A stretch of 64,000 bases of DNA from SHZI01 sp964417725 (GTDB taxonomy: Bacteria > Pseudomonadota > Gammaproteobacteria > Steroidobacterales > GCA-2729495): positions 1-64,000 of the forward strand of contig CAYQIV010000010.1 of NCBI GenBank assembly GCA_964417725.1. The letters run 5' to 3'. Under the pieces are notes generated by a model that searched no databases, was not told the origin of the DNA, and saw nothing but the letters and a program-made list of their open reading frames with translations. Positions within the stretch are counted from its first letter, which is position 1. Each line of letters opens with the position of its first letter. Below, piece by piece: positions 9,624 to 17,844 of this stretch. The translations under genes and the position numbers were made by a program.

Positions 9624-10142
9624 ATGCGCCACACCCTGCTGCCCTGCCTGCTGCTCTCCACCCTGGCGGCCGCAGCGGGCGCGCCGCAACCACGCGAACT
9701 GAGCTGGGACGACCTCGTGCCGCCGCCCGGGACAACCCCGCCGGCGCCGGTGCCACCCGTCGAGTATTCGCTCGGCGAACGCAGCCCCGACCGCCCCCAG
9801 TCGCCCTTCGTCCACATGTACCCGTACAACCCGGTGAAGTCGCTGGATGGCCAGTACGTCAAGCTGCCCGGCTACGTGGTGCCGCTGGAATCCGACGAAG
9901 GCGGGCTGCTCAGCGAATTCCTGCTCGTGCCGTGGTTTGGCGCCTGCATCCACGTGCCCCCGCCGCCTTCCAACCAGATCGTCTTCGTCAGGCTGAAAAA
10001 GCCCTGGCTGCTCAAGTCGATGGAGGACCCGGTGTGGATCACCGGCACCCTGTCGACCCAGCCCTGGACCAGCGACATCGCCGACGCCGACTACATCCTG
10101 CGCGGCGAGGCGGTGGAGAAGTTCGAGGTCAACCGCTTCTGA
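9624..10142 (+). CDS. DUF3299 periplasmic protein
   Basis: A 172-residue exported protein of DUF3299. An N-terminal signal sequence (LLPCLLLSTLAAAAG) is followed by ELSWDDLVPP, the family core GQYVKLPGYVVPLE, FLLVPWFGACIHVPPPPSNQ and PVWITGTL. The single conserved cysteine and histidine in FGACIHVPPPP are family landmarks. DUF3299 genes repeatedly sit beside ZrgA and MacB-type ABC genes, so a role in the same metal handling system is inferred. Last gene of the plus-strand series before the TetR regulator. Confidence 0.87.
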   Translation: MRHTLLPCLLLSTLAAAAGAPQPRELSWDDLVPPPGTTPPAPVPPVEYSLGERSPDRPQSPFVHMYPYNPVKSLDGQYVKLPGYVVPLESDEGGLLSEFLLVPWFGACIHVPPPPSNQIVFVRLKKPWLLKSMEDPVWITGTLSTQPWTSDIADADYILRGEAVEKFEVNRF

Positions 10143-10184
10143 GCCCGTCGGCGTGACGCATCGCGCAAGACAGCCATCCATTCA

Positions 10185-10199
10185 TTGACGCCTTGTCAA
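10185..10199 (+). promoter_or_regulatory. Inverted repeat operator/promoter of the tetR-RND operon
   Basis: A perfect inverted repeat TTGAC-N5-GTCAA lies directly upstream of the TetR gene. Its left arm doubles as a -35 hexamer (TTGACG); with an 18-base spacer a weak -10 (TAGCCT at 10209-10214) follows. A transcript from it would begin at about 10221, next to the ATG at 10222. A TetR dimer binding here would block its own operon. Inferred from position and symmetry. Confidence 0.5.
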
Positions 10200-10200
10200 C

Positions 10201-10866
10201 ATGTCGGCTAGCCTTGCCGGCATGAACGACCTCGCCGCCCGCCGCCTCGAAGAAAAGGAACGCCGCCGCGGCGAGATCCTCGACGCCGCCGAAGCCATCG
10301 TCGCCGCGCACGGCATCGACACCATGACCATGGACCAGGTGGCGCGTCACGCGCGCCTGTCGCGCGCCCTGATCTACGTCTATTTCAAGGACAAGACCGA
10401 CCTGTTGCTCGGCATCTGCGCCCGCGCCCTCGATGCCCTGCACGGGCGCTTCACCGCGGCCGCCGGCGGTCAGTCCTGCGGCCGCAACCAACTCGATGCC
10501 ATCGGCCGCGCCTATGTCACCTTTTCGGTCGAGTGCCCGGTCCGTTTCGAGGTGCTGGCACGCTTCGAGACACGCCAGGCCGACGGCGCATCGCCCGAGG
10601 CCCAGGCCGCGGCCTGTGCCGCCGCCAGCGACCGGCTGCACGCGCTGCTGGTCGGCTGTATCGGGCGCGGGCTGGCCGACGGCTCGTTGCGCGCCGATAT
10701 CGGACCGCCCTCGCTGGTGGCGCTGACGCTGTGGGGCTTCATGCACGGCACCATCCAGCTGGCACGCACCAAAGCCGCCACCATCGCCCACGACGGCCAC
10801 GACGCCGCCCAGCTGGTCGAGCACGCGCTGGCGCTGGCCCGCCACGCCATCGGCGCACCATCGTGA
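10201..10866 (+). CDS. TetR/AcrR family transcriptional regulator
   Basis: A 221-residue repressor (214 if the ATG at 10222 is used, which better fits the putative promoter). The N-terminal helix-turn-helix is classical: RGEILDAAEAIVAAHGIDTM, MDQVARHARLSRALIYVYFKDKTDLL. The remainder is the all-helical ligand-binding domain. Its stop overlaps the GTG start of the RND adaptor, so it is co-transcribed with the pump and probably represses it, with a pump substrate as inducer. The inverted repeat immediately upstream is the likely operator. Confidence 0.93.
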   Translation: MSASLAGMNDLAARRLEEKERRRGEILDAAEAIVAAHGIDTMTMDQVARHARLSRALIYVYFKDKTDLLLGICARALDALHGRFTAAAGGQSCGRNQLDAIGRAYVTFSVECPVRFEVLARFETRQADGASPEAQAAACAAASDRLHALLVGCIGRGLADGSLRADIGPPSLVALTLWGFMHGTIQLARTKAATIAHDGHDAAQLVEHALALARHAIGAPS

Positions 10867-11912
10867 GGCTTCTGCCGAAGCCGGTTGGCCGGCTGGCGCC
10901 GCTGCTGGCCACGGCACTGCTCGTCGCGGCCTGCCAGGGCGGCGCAGAACCCGGACCAGCCGCCGCGCGCCCGGTGCGCACCGCGCAGGCCGTGACCGGC
11001 CCGGGCACACCCGCGGTGCGCACCAGCGGCGTGATCGTGGCGCGCGACGAGTTGCGGCTGGCCTTCAAGCAGGGTGGCGTGATCCGGCGCATCGCGGTGC
11101 GCGACGGCGACCGCGTGCGCAAGGGCCAGACGCTCGCCGAGATCGAGCTGACGGAGATCGATGCCCAGCTTGAAGAAGCCCGGGAACTGGCCGCCAAGGC
11201 ACAGCGCGACCTGGCACGCGGCGACAGCCTGCGCGCCGAAGGCGTGATCTCGCAGACCCTTCACGACGACCTCGCGACCCAGGCGGCGCTGGCCGAGGCG
11301 CGACTGCGCAGCGCGCACTTCAACCGCAACCTGTCGGTCATCGAGGCGCCGCTGGACGGCGTCGTCCTGCACCGCCTGGCCGAGGAACGCGAGCAGGTCG
11401 CCGCCGGCCAGACCGTGCTCGTCGTCGGCGCGCACAGCCGCGGCCACGTGCTGCGTGTGGCGCTTGCCGACCGCGACATCGTGCGCGTTGCGCCCGGCGA
11501 CCCGGCCGCGGTGCATATCGATGCCTTCCCCGGGCAGCGCTGGCCGGCACGGGTGAGCGAAGTGGCCGGGGCCGCCGAGCCTTCCAGCGGGCTGTTCACC
11601 GCCGAGCTGGTGCTTGCCGAGGCACCGCCGCGCCTGGTCAGCGGCCTCGTCGCCCGCGTCGAGATCCAGCCGGCCGCCTCACGCCCGCTGGTGCACGTGC
11701 CCATCGCTGCACTGGTCGCCGGCGACCGCGACACGGCTTCGGTCTACGTCGTCGACGGCACACACGCGGTGCGCCGGGCGGTGCGCGTGGCCTTCATCGG
11801 CGAGGCGACGGCGGCACTCGCCGAAGGGGTCGCCGCCGGCGAGCGCGTCGTCACCGAGGGCGCGCTGTATCTCGAGGACGGCGCAGCCCTGGCCCTCACC
11901 GGCACGCCATGA
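10863..11912 (+). CDS. RND efflux periplasmic adaptor (HlyD/MFP) lipoprotein
   Basis: A 349-residue membrane fusion protein. It has an N-terminal lipoprotein signal with lipobox LVAAC (Cys24), a biotinyl-lipoyl-like barrel (VIRRIAVRDGDRVRKGQTLAEI), a short alpha hairpin, the second lipoyl half (IEAPLDGVVLHRLAEEREQV) and a beta-barrel/MP domain. GTG start at 10863 overlaps the tetR stop. It couples the downstream RND permease to an outer-membrane channel; no TolC-like gene is present nearby, so the channel must come from elsewhere. Confidence 0.93.
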   Translation: MRLLPKPVGRLAPLLATALLVAACQGGAEPGPAAARPVRTAQAVTGPGTPAVRTSGVIVARDELRLAFKQGGVIRRIAVRDGDRVRKGQTLAEIELTEIDAQLEEARELAAKAQRDLARGDSLRAEGVISQTLHDDLATQAALAEARLRSAHFNRNLSVIEAPLDGVVLHRLAEEREQVAAGQTVLVVGAHSRGHVLRVALADRDIVRVAPGDPAAVHIDAFPGQRWPARVSEVAGAAEPSSGLFTAELVLAEAPPRLVSGLVARVEIQPAASRPLVHVPIAALVAGDRDTASVYVVDGTHAVRRAVRVAFIGEATAALAEGVAAGERVVTEGALYLEDGAALALTGTP

Positions 11913-14900
11913 GCGTGCTGGCATTCCCGGTCCGCCACCACCAGTTCACGCTGGTCGCCTTCCTCTGCCTCGTCGTCCTCGGCGCCTTCGCTTTCCACAA
12001 TATCCCGCGCGAGGAGGACCCGTCGTTCAAGACCTCCAACTTCCTCGTCCACGTCATCTATCCCGGTGCCGACCTGCGCGAGGTCGAGCAACTGGTCGTC
12101 AAGCCGGTCGAGGACCAGCTCGCCGAACTCGACGACGTGCGCGACATCGAGAGCACGATCCTCGACGGCATCGCCGCGATCAAGATCGAGTTCGAGGCCG
12201 ATACCGACCCCGACCGCAAATACGACGAGGTGGTGCGCGAGGTCAACGCGCTGCGCGCCGTGCTGCCGGGCGAGATCCAGCGCATCGAGATCCAGAAGCT
12301 CAGCCCGGGGCTGGTCAACATCGTGCAATTGGCACTGGTCTCTGCCGACGCGCCGTACCGCGAGCTCGAGGACCGTGCGCGCGAACTCAAGGACCTGCTC
12401 AAGACCATCGACGGCGTGCGCACCGCCGAGGCCTGGGCGCACCCGCGCCGCGAGCTGCGCGTCGAGGTCGACCTCGGACGCATGGCCGGGCTGGGCCTGG
12501 CGCCGGACCGGCTCATCGATGCGCTGGCCAGCGACAACGCCAGCGTGCCGGCCGGCTTCATCGATCTCGGGCCACGCAGTTTCACCCTCAAGACCTCGGG
12601 CAGCTACCGTTCACTCGACGAGGTGCGCCAGACGGTGGTCGCCACCACGGCCGAAGGGCACATCGTGCGCGTTGGAGACGTCGCCGCAGTGCGTTGGGAC
12701 GAACAGCCGTGGACGCACATCGGCCGCTGGCGCGGCGAGCGAGCCGTGTTCGTCACCGCCAACCAGAAGGAGGGCCACAACGTGCTCGAGGTCAGCCGGC
12801 GCATCGACACGGCGCTGGCCGGTTTCGCCCGCGATCTGCCGGCGCGCATCCGCCTCGAGCACGGCTTTGCCCAGTGGCGCAACGTCGACGCACGCCTCGG
12901 CCGTCTCTATGCCGACTTCGCCATCGCCATCGGCGTGGTCGCCATCACGCTGCTGCCGCTCGGCTTGCGCGCCGCCGGCATCGTCATGATCTCGATTCCG
13001 ATGTCGCTGGCCTTCGGCCTCGTCGCGCTGCTGTTTCTCGGTTATTCACTCAACCAGCTGTCGATCGCCGGCTGCGTGCTGTCGCTGGGCCTGCTGGTCG
13101 ATGATTCCATCGTCGTCGTCGAGAACATCGCCCGGCACCTGCGCATGGGCTACAGCCGGACACGCGCCGCACTGGCCGGCACGCGCCAGATCGCCGTCGC
13201 CGTGCTCGGCTGCACGGCGACGCTGGTCTTCGCCTTCCTGCCGCTGCTGGCCCTGCCGGGCACCGCCGGCAAGTTCATCCGCATCCTGCCGATGACGGTG
13301 GTGGCGACGATCACGGGTTCGCTGCTCATCGCACTGTTCGTCATTCCCTTCCTCGCCAGCCGCCTGCTGAAGGCCGGGGACCACGGCGAACCCAACGCGC
13401 TGCTGCAACGACTGATGGGCCTCATCCACCGCGTCTATCGCCCGGCGCTGCATTTTTGCCTGGCACGACCCCGGGCCACCGTGCTCACCGGTGTCGGCGG
13501 CGCGCTGCTGGCCTCGGCGCTGCTGGTGCCGCTGATCGGCACCAGCCTGTTCCCCAAGGCCGACACGCCGCAGTTTCTCATCCAGGTCGATGCCCCGGAC
13601 GGCACCAGCTTCGCCGCCACCGATGCCGCGCTGCGCTTCGTCGAGACGCAGCTCGAGGCAATGCCCGAGGTGCGCGGCTGGTTCACCAACGTCGGTCACG
13701 GCAACCCGCAGGTCTACTACAACCACATCCCGCGGCGCGATGCGGCCAACTTCGGCGAGGTCTTCGTCCTGCTGCACGGCTACGACACGCGGCGCACGCC
13801 GCGACGCCTCGACGCATTGCGCGAGACGCTGTCCAGCTGGCCGGGGGCGCGGATCTATGTCCGCGAGTTCGTCAACGGACCGCCGATCTCGGCGCCGATC
13901 GCCGTGCGCGTGGTCGGGCCCGACCTCGACGTGATCGAACGCCTTGCCGGAGAAGTCGAGTCCCTGCTCGAAGGCACGCCCGGCACACGCGACGTCATGA
14001 ACCCGCTGCGTGTGCCGCGCACCAACCTGCGCCTGGCCGTCGACCGGCAGAAAGCCGGCCTGCTCGGCGTGCCCACCGTGGCCTTCGACCGCGCCGTGCG
14101 CCTGTCGGTGGCCGGCATCCCCGCCGGCACCTGGAAGGATGCCGACGGCGAACAATACGACATCATGGTCCGTACGCCCGTCGGCGCGCGCGCCGACCTC
14201 GGTGCGCTCGACGAGGTGCGCATCCCCATGCCCGGCGGCGAACTGCTGCCGCTGGCGCAACTCGCCACCCTGCAGTTCGAACGGGCGCCGGCGCAGATCC
14301 AGCGCTACGACCGGGCGCGCAGTGCGACGCTCGATGCCGAGGTCGAACGTGGCCACAACACCGCCAGGGTGACGGCCGAGGTGGTGCGTCGACTCGATGC
14401 ACTCGACTGGCCGCCCGGCTACCGCTATGTGCTCGGTGGTGAGGCCGAATCGGGTGCCGAGTCCTTCGCCGGCATCGGTACGGCGATCATCGTCGCCTTG
14501 TTCGGCATCTTCGCCATTCTCGTCCTCGAATTCGGCAGCTTCCTCTCGACGCTCATCGTCCTGACCATCGTGCCGCTTGGCGTGATGGGCGGGCTGGTGA
14601 TGCTGCTCGTCACCGGCAATGACATCTCCTTCACCGCCAGCATCGGCTTCATCGCCCTGATCGGCATCGAGATCAAGAACTCGATCCTGCTCGTCGACTT
14701 CACCAACCAGCTGCGCGCCGACGGCGTGCCGCTCGACGAAGCCATCGAACGCGCCGGCGAAATCCGCTTCCTGCCCATCCTGCTGACGTCCGCCACGGCC
14801 ATCGGCGGCCTTGCGGTGCTCGCCGCCCAGAACATCGGCCTCTACTCGCCGATGGCCTGGGTGATCATCGGCGGGCTGATCAGCTCGACCCTCTTCGCCC

Positions 14901-14986
14901 GGCTCGTGACGCCGGTGGTCTACAAGCTGATTCCGCCGCAGGTCGGGGTGGTGCAGGTGCAGGTGCAGCAGCCGGAGGGCGTGTAA
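11909..14986 (+). CDS. RND efflux transporter permease subunit
   Basis: A 1,025-residue AcrB/MexB-family proton-driven exporter with twelve membrane segments and two large periplasmic loops. The proton-relay aspartate pair sits in GLLVDDSIVVVENI (fourth membrane segment) and family motifs FGIFAILVLEFGSF and GIEIKNSILLVDF are present. Sequence near the N-terminus (FHNIPREEDPSFK) places it among the heavy-metal/small-molecule-like RND subgroup rather than classical AcrB; substrate unknown. It starts as ATGA on the adaptor stop. Terminal gene of the tetR operon. Confidence 0.95.
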   Translation: MSVLAFPVRHHQFTLVAFLCLVVLGAFAFHNIPREEDPSFKTSNFLVHVIYPGADLREVEQLVVKPVEDQLAELDDVRDIESTILDGIAAIKIEFEADTDPDRKYDEVVREVNALRAVLPGEIQRIEIQKLSPGLVNIVQLALVSADAPYRELEDRARELKDLLKTIDGVRTAEAWAHPRRELRVEVDLGRMAGLGLAPDRLIDALASDNASVPAGFIDLGPRSFTLKTSGSYRSLDEVRQTVVATTAEGHIVRVGDVAAVRWDEQPWTHIGRWRGERAVFVTANQKEGHNVLEVSRRIDTALAGFARDLPARIRLEHGFAQWRNVDARLGRLYADFAIAIGVVAITLLPLGLRAAGIVMISIPMSLAFGLVALLFLGYSLNQLSIAGCVLSLGLLVDDSIVVVENIARHLRMGYSRTRAALAGTRQIAVAVLGCTATLVFAFLPLLALPGTAGKFIRILPMTVVATITGSLLIALFVIPFLASRLLKAGDHGEPNALLQRLMGLIHRVYRPALHFCLARPRATVLTGVGGALLASALLVPLIGTSLFPKADTPQFLIQVDAPDGTSFAATDAALRFVETQLEAMPEVRGWFTNVGHGNPQVYYNHIPRRDAANFGEVFVLLHGYDTRRTPRRLDALRETLSSWPGARIYVREFVNGPPISAPIAVRVVGPDLDVIERLAGEVESLLEGTPGTRDVMNPLRVPRTNLRLAVDRQKAGLLGVPTVAFDRAVRLSVAGIPAGTWKDADGEQYDIMVRTPVGARADLGALDEVRIPMPGGELLPLAQLATLQFERAPAQIQRYDRARSATLDAEVERGHNTARVTAEVVRRLDALDWPPGYRYVLGGEAESGAESFAGIGTAIIVALFGIFAILVLEFGSFLSTLIVLTIVPLGVMGGLVMLLVTGNDISFTASIGFIALIGIEIKNSILLVDFTNQLRADGVPLDEAIERAGEIRFLPILLTSATAIGGLAVLAAQNIGLYSPMAWVIIGGLISSTLFARLVTPVVYKLIPPQVGVVQVQVQQPEGV

Positions 14987-15208
14987 GACACGGTCCACGC
15001 CGGGCAAGGACAACGCGAGGGCCGCCGCCTGAAACGCAACATCACGGACATCAGGCCATCACCGGCGGGTCATCCGCTTATGTGAAGATGCCGGGATGGC
15101 GTGTGGCGACTTTGTTACAGTGCCGCGCGAAGGTGTCGACAAAAGGGGCCCGGTCAGCTGGCCGGACAGAACGTCGGAATAATAATGCCCTGATCTGTGG
15201 AGGACGGC

Positions 15209-15781
15209 ATGAAACACTCATTCTGCAGCCTGGTCGCAGCGCTCGCCCTGGCCGGCACCCCGGTGGCCCAGGCGGCGAATCTCATCTACCTCACACCGTC
15301 GACCCAGGATGCATACGTCGGCCTGGGCTCGGTGACCCTCGAGTTGTTCATGGACTTCGACGACCAGACCGTCGGCGGCGGCATCGACCTCGCCTTCAGC
15401 GGGCCGATCGCCTATGGCGCCTTCACACCCTCCGACTGGTTCACGGGCAGCGCACTCGACCCGGCCTTCTCGGGTTTCGGCACTGAACTGGCCGACAACG
15501 ACGTGGAGATCCATCTCGGCAACTTCGCCGGTTTCGGCGGCCTGCACAAGCTCGGCGATCTGCAGGTCGATCTGAGCGGTGGCATCGGTCCGGGCGAGGT
15601 CATCCTCAGCCTCAACAGCACCTTCGGCGCGTTTTTCCCGACCGACGGCTTCGAGCCGCTCGAAGTGGGCCTCGGCGGCGCAACGATCAATGCCGTGGCT
15701 GCCGTGCCCCTGCCGGCCGGCGCGTGGCTGCTGCTGACCGGCCTCGGTGGACTGGCGCTGCGCCGCCGGCGCCGCGCCTGA
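15209..15781 (+). CDS. VPLPA-CTERM sorting domain secreted protein
   Basis: A 190-residue exported protein. Signal sequence FCSLVAALALAGTPVAQAAN; the body is a cohesin-like/beta-rich domain (LELFMDFDDQTVGGGIDLAF); the tail VPLPAGAWLLLTGLGGLALRRRRRA is the VPLPA variant of the PEP-CTERM signal, consisting of motif, hydrophobic helix and basic end. Such tails are processed by an exosortase, linking the protein to an exopolysaccharide-associated surface. ATG 15209 is preceded by GGAGG at 15199-15203. No exosortase gene is in the window. The 222-base gap upstream shows no certain promoter. Confidence 0.85.
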   Translation: MKHSFCSLVAALALAGTPVAQAANLIYLTPSTQDAYVGLGSVTLELFMDFDDQTVGGGIDLAFSGPIAYGAFTPSDWFTGSALDPAFSGFGTELADNDVEIHLGNFAGFGGLHKLGDLQVDLSGGIGPGEVILSLNSTFGAFFPTDGFEPLEVGLGGATINAVAAVPLPAGAWLLLTGLGGLALRRRRRA

Positions 15782-15832
15782 GTGGGTGGCCGGACCGTAC
15801 CGGGCAACACTGACAGCCGTGCCGGTGACCGG

Positions 15833-17659
15833 ATGAGCACCCGCCCTCCAGCCCGCACGGCACCCGCATGGCTGGCGTGGTCGCTGGGGGCGGCATTGCT
15901 GCCCGCGGCGGCGCTGGCCGATTACCGGGACGACATCGGCTTCAGCACCCTGCAGGAGGCCCTCGGCGCCTCGGCGCCCGACGGCAACGGCGTGCCGGTG
16001 GCACACATCGAGGCACCCGTCACGGTCGAAGGCCAGGACACCTGGATGCCCAACCCTGGTGATGCCGAGTTCAGCGGCAAGACCCTCACCAACGTTTCCG
16101 GTGCGCCGGCTGGCGTCTACTCCGGCCACGCCACCTCGGTGGGTCGGCAGTTCTATGGCTTGACCAGCTCGCCGGCTGCCGCCATCGGCACCATTTTCGT
16201 CTACGGCGCCAGCGACTGGCTGGGTAATGGCGTGCTGAGCACGCCGTCGATCGGCACCAGCGGTCAGCCGCGGGCGGTGGCGGCACGCATCGGCAACCAC
16301 AGCTGGGTGGGCTCCACGGGCACGATGGATGGCGAGGTCCTGCGGCGCATGGACTGGCTGATCGCCCGCGACGAGTTCATCCAGGTCATCGGCCTGACCA
16401 ACAGCGGCAGCAACCCGCCGCTGTTCTCCAGCGCGGATAACGTGATCGCGGTCGGGCGCAGCGATGGCCTTCACGGCCAGGGGACCGTGGTGGTCGACGC
16501 CCTCTACACGGCGGGGCGCACCCGGCCCGACATCGTCGTGCCGGCCCCCAACACCAGCCAGGCCGCCGGCCGGCTCAGCGCGTTGGCGGCGCTGCTGGTG
16601 CAGACCGCACAGGACAACCCGGCGCTGTCCGGCGACCCCGTCAGCTCGTCCGTGACCACGCGCGCCGGACTCACGGTGCGCAACGCCGGGCGCAGCGAGG
16701 TCATCAAGGCGGTGCTGATGGCGGGCGCACGGCGCCAGACGGCCAACACGTCCGGGGCGGACATCAGCGACTGGCGGCAACTGGCCAGCCACCGCAGCAG
16801 CAATGGCCTCGACACCCGCTACGGCGCCGGCCAGGCGGACATCGCCCGCAGCCACGCCATCCTCGGCGGTGGTGAGCACAACAGCCTGGAAGACGCGCCA
16901 GCCGGTGGCGGCAGCGTCGCCGCTGCCGGCTTCGACTACGACCCGCATTTCGGCGGGGCCAGCGGCAGCAACGCCACCGGCACCTACTTCCTGCCCGTGC
17001 AGGCCACTCCGGCCATGCTCAGCGCCGCGCTGGTCTGGCACCTGCAGGTCAACGGCGGCACGAGCCGCAAGTTCGATGGCACGGCAACACGCCATGACCT
17101 CGACCTGATGCTCTACGACGCCACCGATGATGCCCACTGGACGCTGGTCAGCGGCTCGGCGAGCACCGGGGAATCCAGCGAGCACCTGTACGTGGAACTG
17201 GCGGCCGGGCGGCGCTATGCACTGCGCGTGGTGCCCGGGGCGGCCCAGCCGGCCATCGACTGGGACCACGCGCTGGCCTGGCTGCTCGACGTGCAGCCGG
17301 CGCCCGACACCGATGGCGACGGCACCCTCGACGAGACCGACAACTGCCCGTCGGTGGCCAACCCCGGCCAGGAGGATGGCGACGGCGACGGCATCGGCGA
17401 TGCCTGCGACAACTGCACGCAGGTGCCCAATGCCGACCAGCGCGACAGCGACAGCGACGGCTACGGCAACCTCTGCGATGCCGACCTCAACAATGACGGG
17501 ATGGTCAATTTCGCCGACCTCTCCCTCTTTCGCAGCCGCTTTGCCACCACGGACGCCGACGCCGATTTCAACGGCGATGGCATCGTCAACTACGGCGACC
17601 TGGCGATCCTCAGATACACCTTCGGCGCCCCCCCGGGCCCTTCCGCCCTCGCGCCCTGA
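15833..17659 (+). CDS. Secreted subtilase-like protein with TSP3 and dockerin-like calcium repeats
   Basis: A 608-residue exported protein. After a signal sequence (LAWSLGAALLPAAALAD) comes an S8-like region: VPVAHIEAPVT where subtilases have the Asp strand (Glu here), SGHATSVGRQFYG resembling the His motif, and NTSQAAGRLSALAALL resembling the Ser motif GTSxAAPxVAGxAAL. A beta-sandwich (P-domain-like) region follows to about residue 490. Then come thrombospondin type 3 Asp-rich repeats (DTDGDGTLDETDNCPS, DGDGDGIGDACDNC) and a pair of dockerin-like EF loops (DLNNDGMVNFADLSLF, DFNGDGIVNYGDLAIL). Start ATG 15833; an in-frame GTG at 15782 is possible. Activity is uncertain because the Asp position differs. 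Ends at a terminator. Confidence 0.8.
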   Translation: MSTRPPARTAPAWLAWSLGAALLPAAALADYRDDIGFSTLQEALGASAPDGNGVPVAHIEAPVTVEGQDTWMPNPGDAEFSGKTLTNVSGAPAGVYSGHATSVGRQFYGLTSSPAAAIGTIFVYGASDWLGNGVLSTPSIGTSGQPRAVAARIGNHSWVGSTGTMDGEVLRRMDWLIARDEFIQVIGLTNSGSNPPLFSSADNVIAVGRSDGLHGQGTVVVDALYTAGRTRPDIVVPAPNTSQAAGRLSALAALLVQTAQDNPALSGDPVSSSVTTRAGLTVRNAGRSEVIKAVLMAGARRQTANTSGADISDWRQLASHRSSNGLDTRYGAGQADIARSHAILGGGEHNSLEDAPAGGGSVAAAGFDYDPHFGGASGSNATGTYFLPVQATPAMLSAALVWHLQVNGGTSRKFDGTATRHDLDLMLYDATDDAHWTLVSGSASTGESSEHLYVELAAGRRYALRVVPGAAQPAIDWDHALAWLLDVQPAPDTDGDGTLDETDNCPSVANPGQEDGDGDGIGDACDNCTQVPNADQRDSDSDGYGNLCDADLNNDGMVNFADLSLFRSRFATTDADADFNGDGIVNYGDLAILRYTFGAPPGPSALAP

Positions 17660-17660
17660 C

Positions 17661-17682
17661 CCCGGACAGCCCGGGCGTTTTT
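17661..17682 (+). terminator. Rho-independent terminator after the subtilase-like gene
   Basis: CCCGG (17661-17665), five-base loop, CCGGG (17671-17675), then CG and five T (17678-17682), starting one base after the stop codon. It separates this gene from the cbb3 oxidase operon. Confidence 0.75.
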
Positions 17683-17768
17683 CCCCGGCGGTCGGGCGGC
17701 ACCGCAGCCGCGGTTTCCACCCCGGCACCTGCGAAAGGACCGCCGCGGTGCCCGACCGGGCGCCTGGT

Positions 17769-17839
17769 TTAGAGTGATTTCAAAAAAAGAACGGGTATAA
17801 TTCCCGCCTTTTAAATATATCTTTAAGTCCGGGCGGGAG
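17769..17839 (+). promoter_or_regulatory. Promoter and leader of the ccoNOQP operon
   Basis: An AT-rich stretch, unusual in this GC-rich context, contains a perfect -10 hexamer TATAAT at 17796-17801 and no good -35 box, the pattern of an activator-dependent promoter. About 20 bases upstream, TTAGA-N5-TTCAA (17769-17783) resembles a degenerate FNR/Anr half-palindrome pair, but spacing and sequence are imperfect. Shine-Dalgarno GGGAG is at 17835-17839. Oxygen-responsive control is expected for cbb3 oxidases; the exact activator site is not certain. Confidence 0.5.
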
Positions 17840-17844
17840 TGCCG

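Noticed and set aside
15115..15135. Sigma-54 promoter before the VPLPA-CTERM gene
   Set aside because: TGGCGACTTTGTTAC resembles the -24 element, but the required GC at -12 is missing.
15218..17728. 836-codon minus-strand open frame
   Set aside because: Covers two opposite-strand genes with signal sequences and recognisable domains; composition is that of a codon-position shadow.
17769..17783. FNR/Anr box upstream of ccoN
   Set aside because: TTAGA-N5-TTCAA differs from TTGAT-N4-ATCAA in both sequence and spacing, and its position relative to the -10 is not the usual one; kept only as a weak note.
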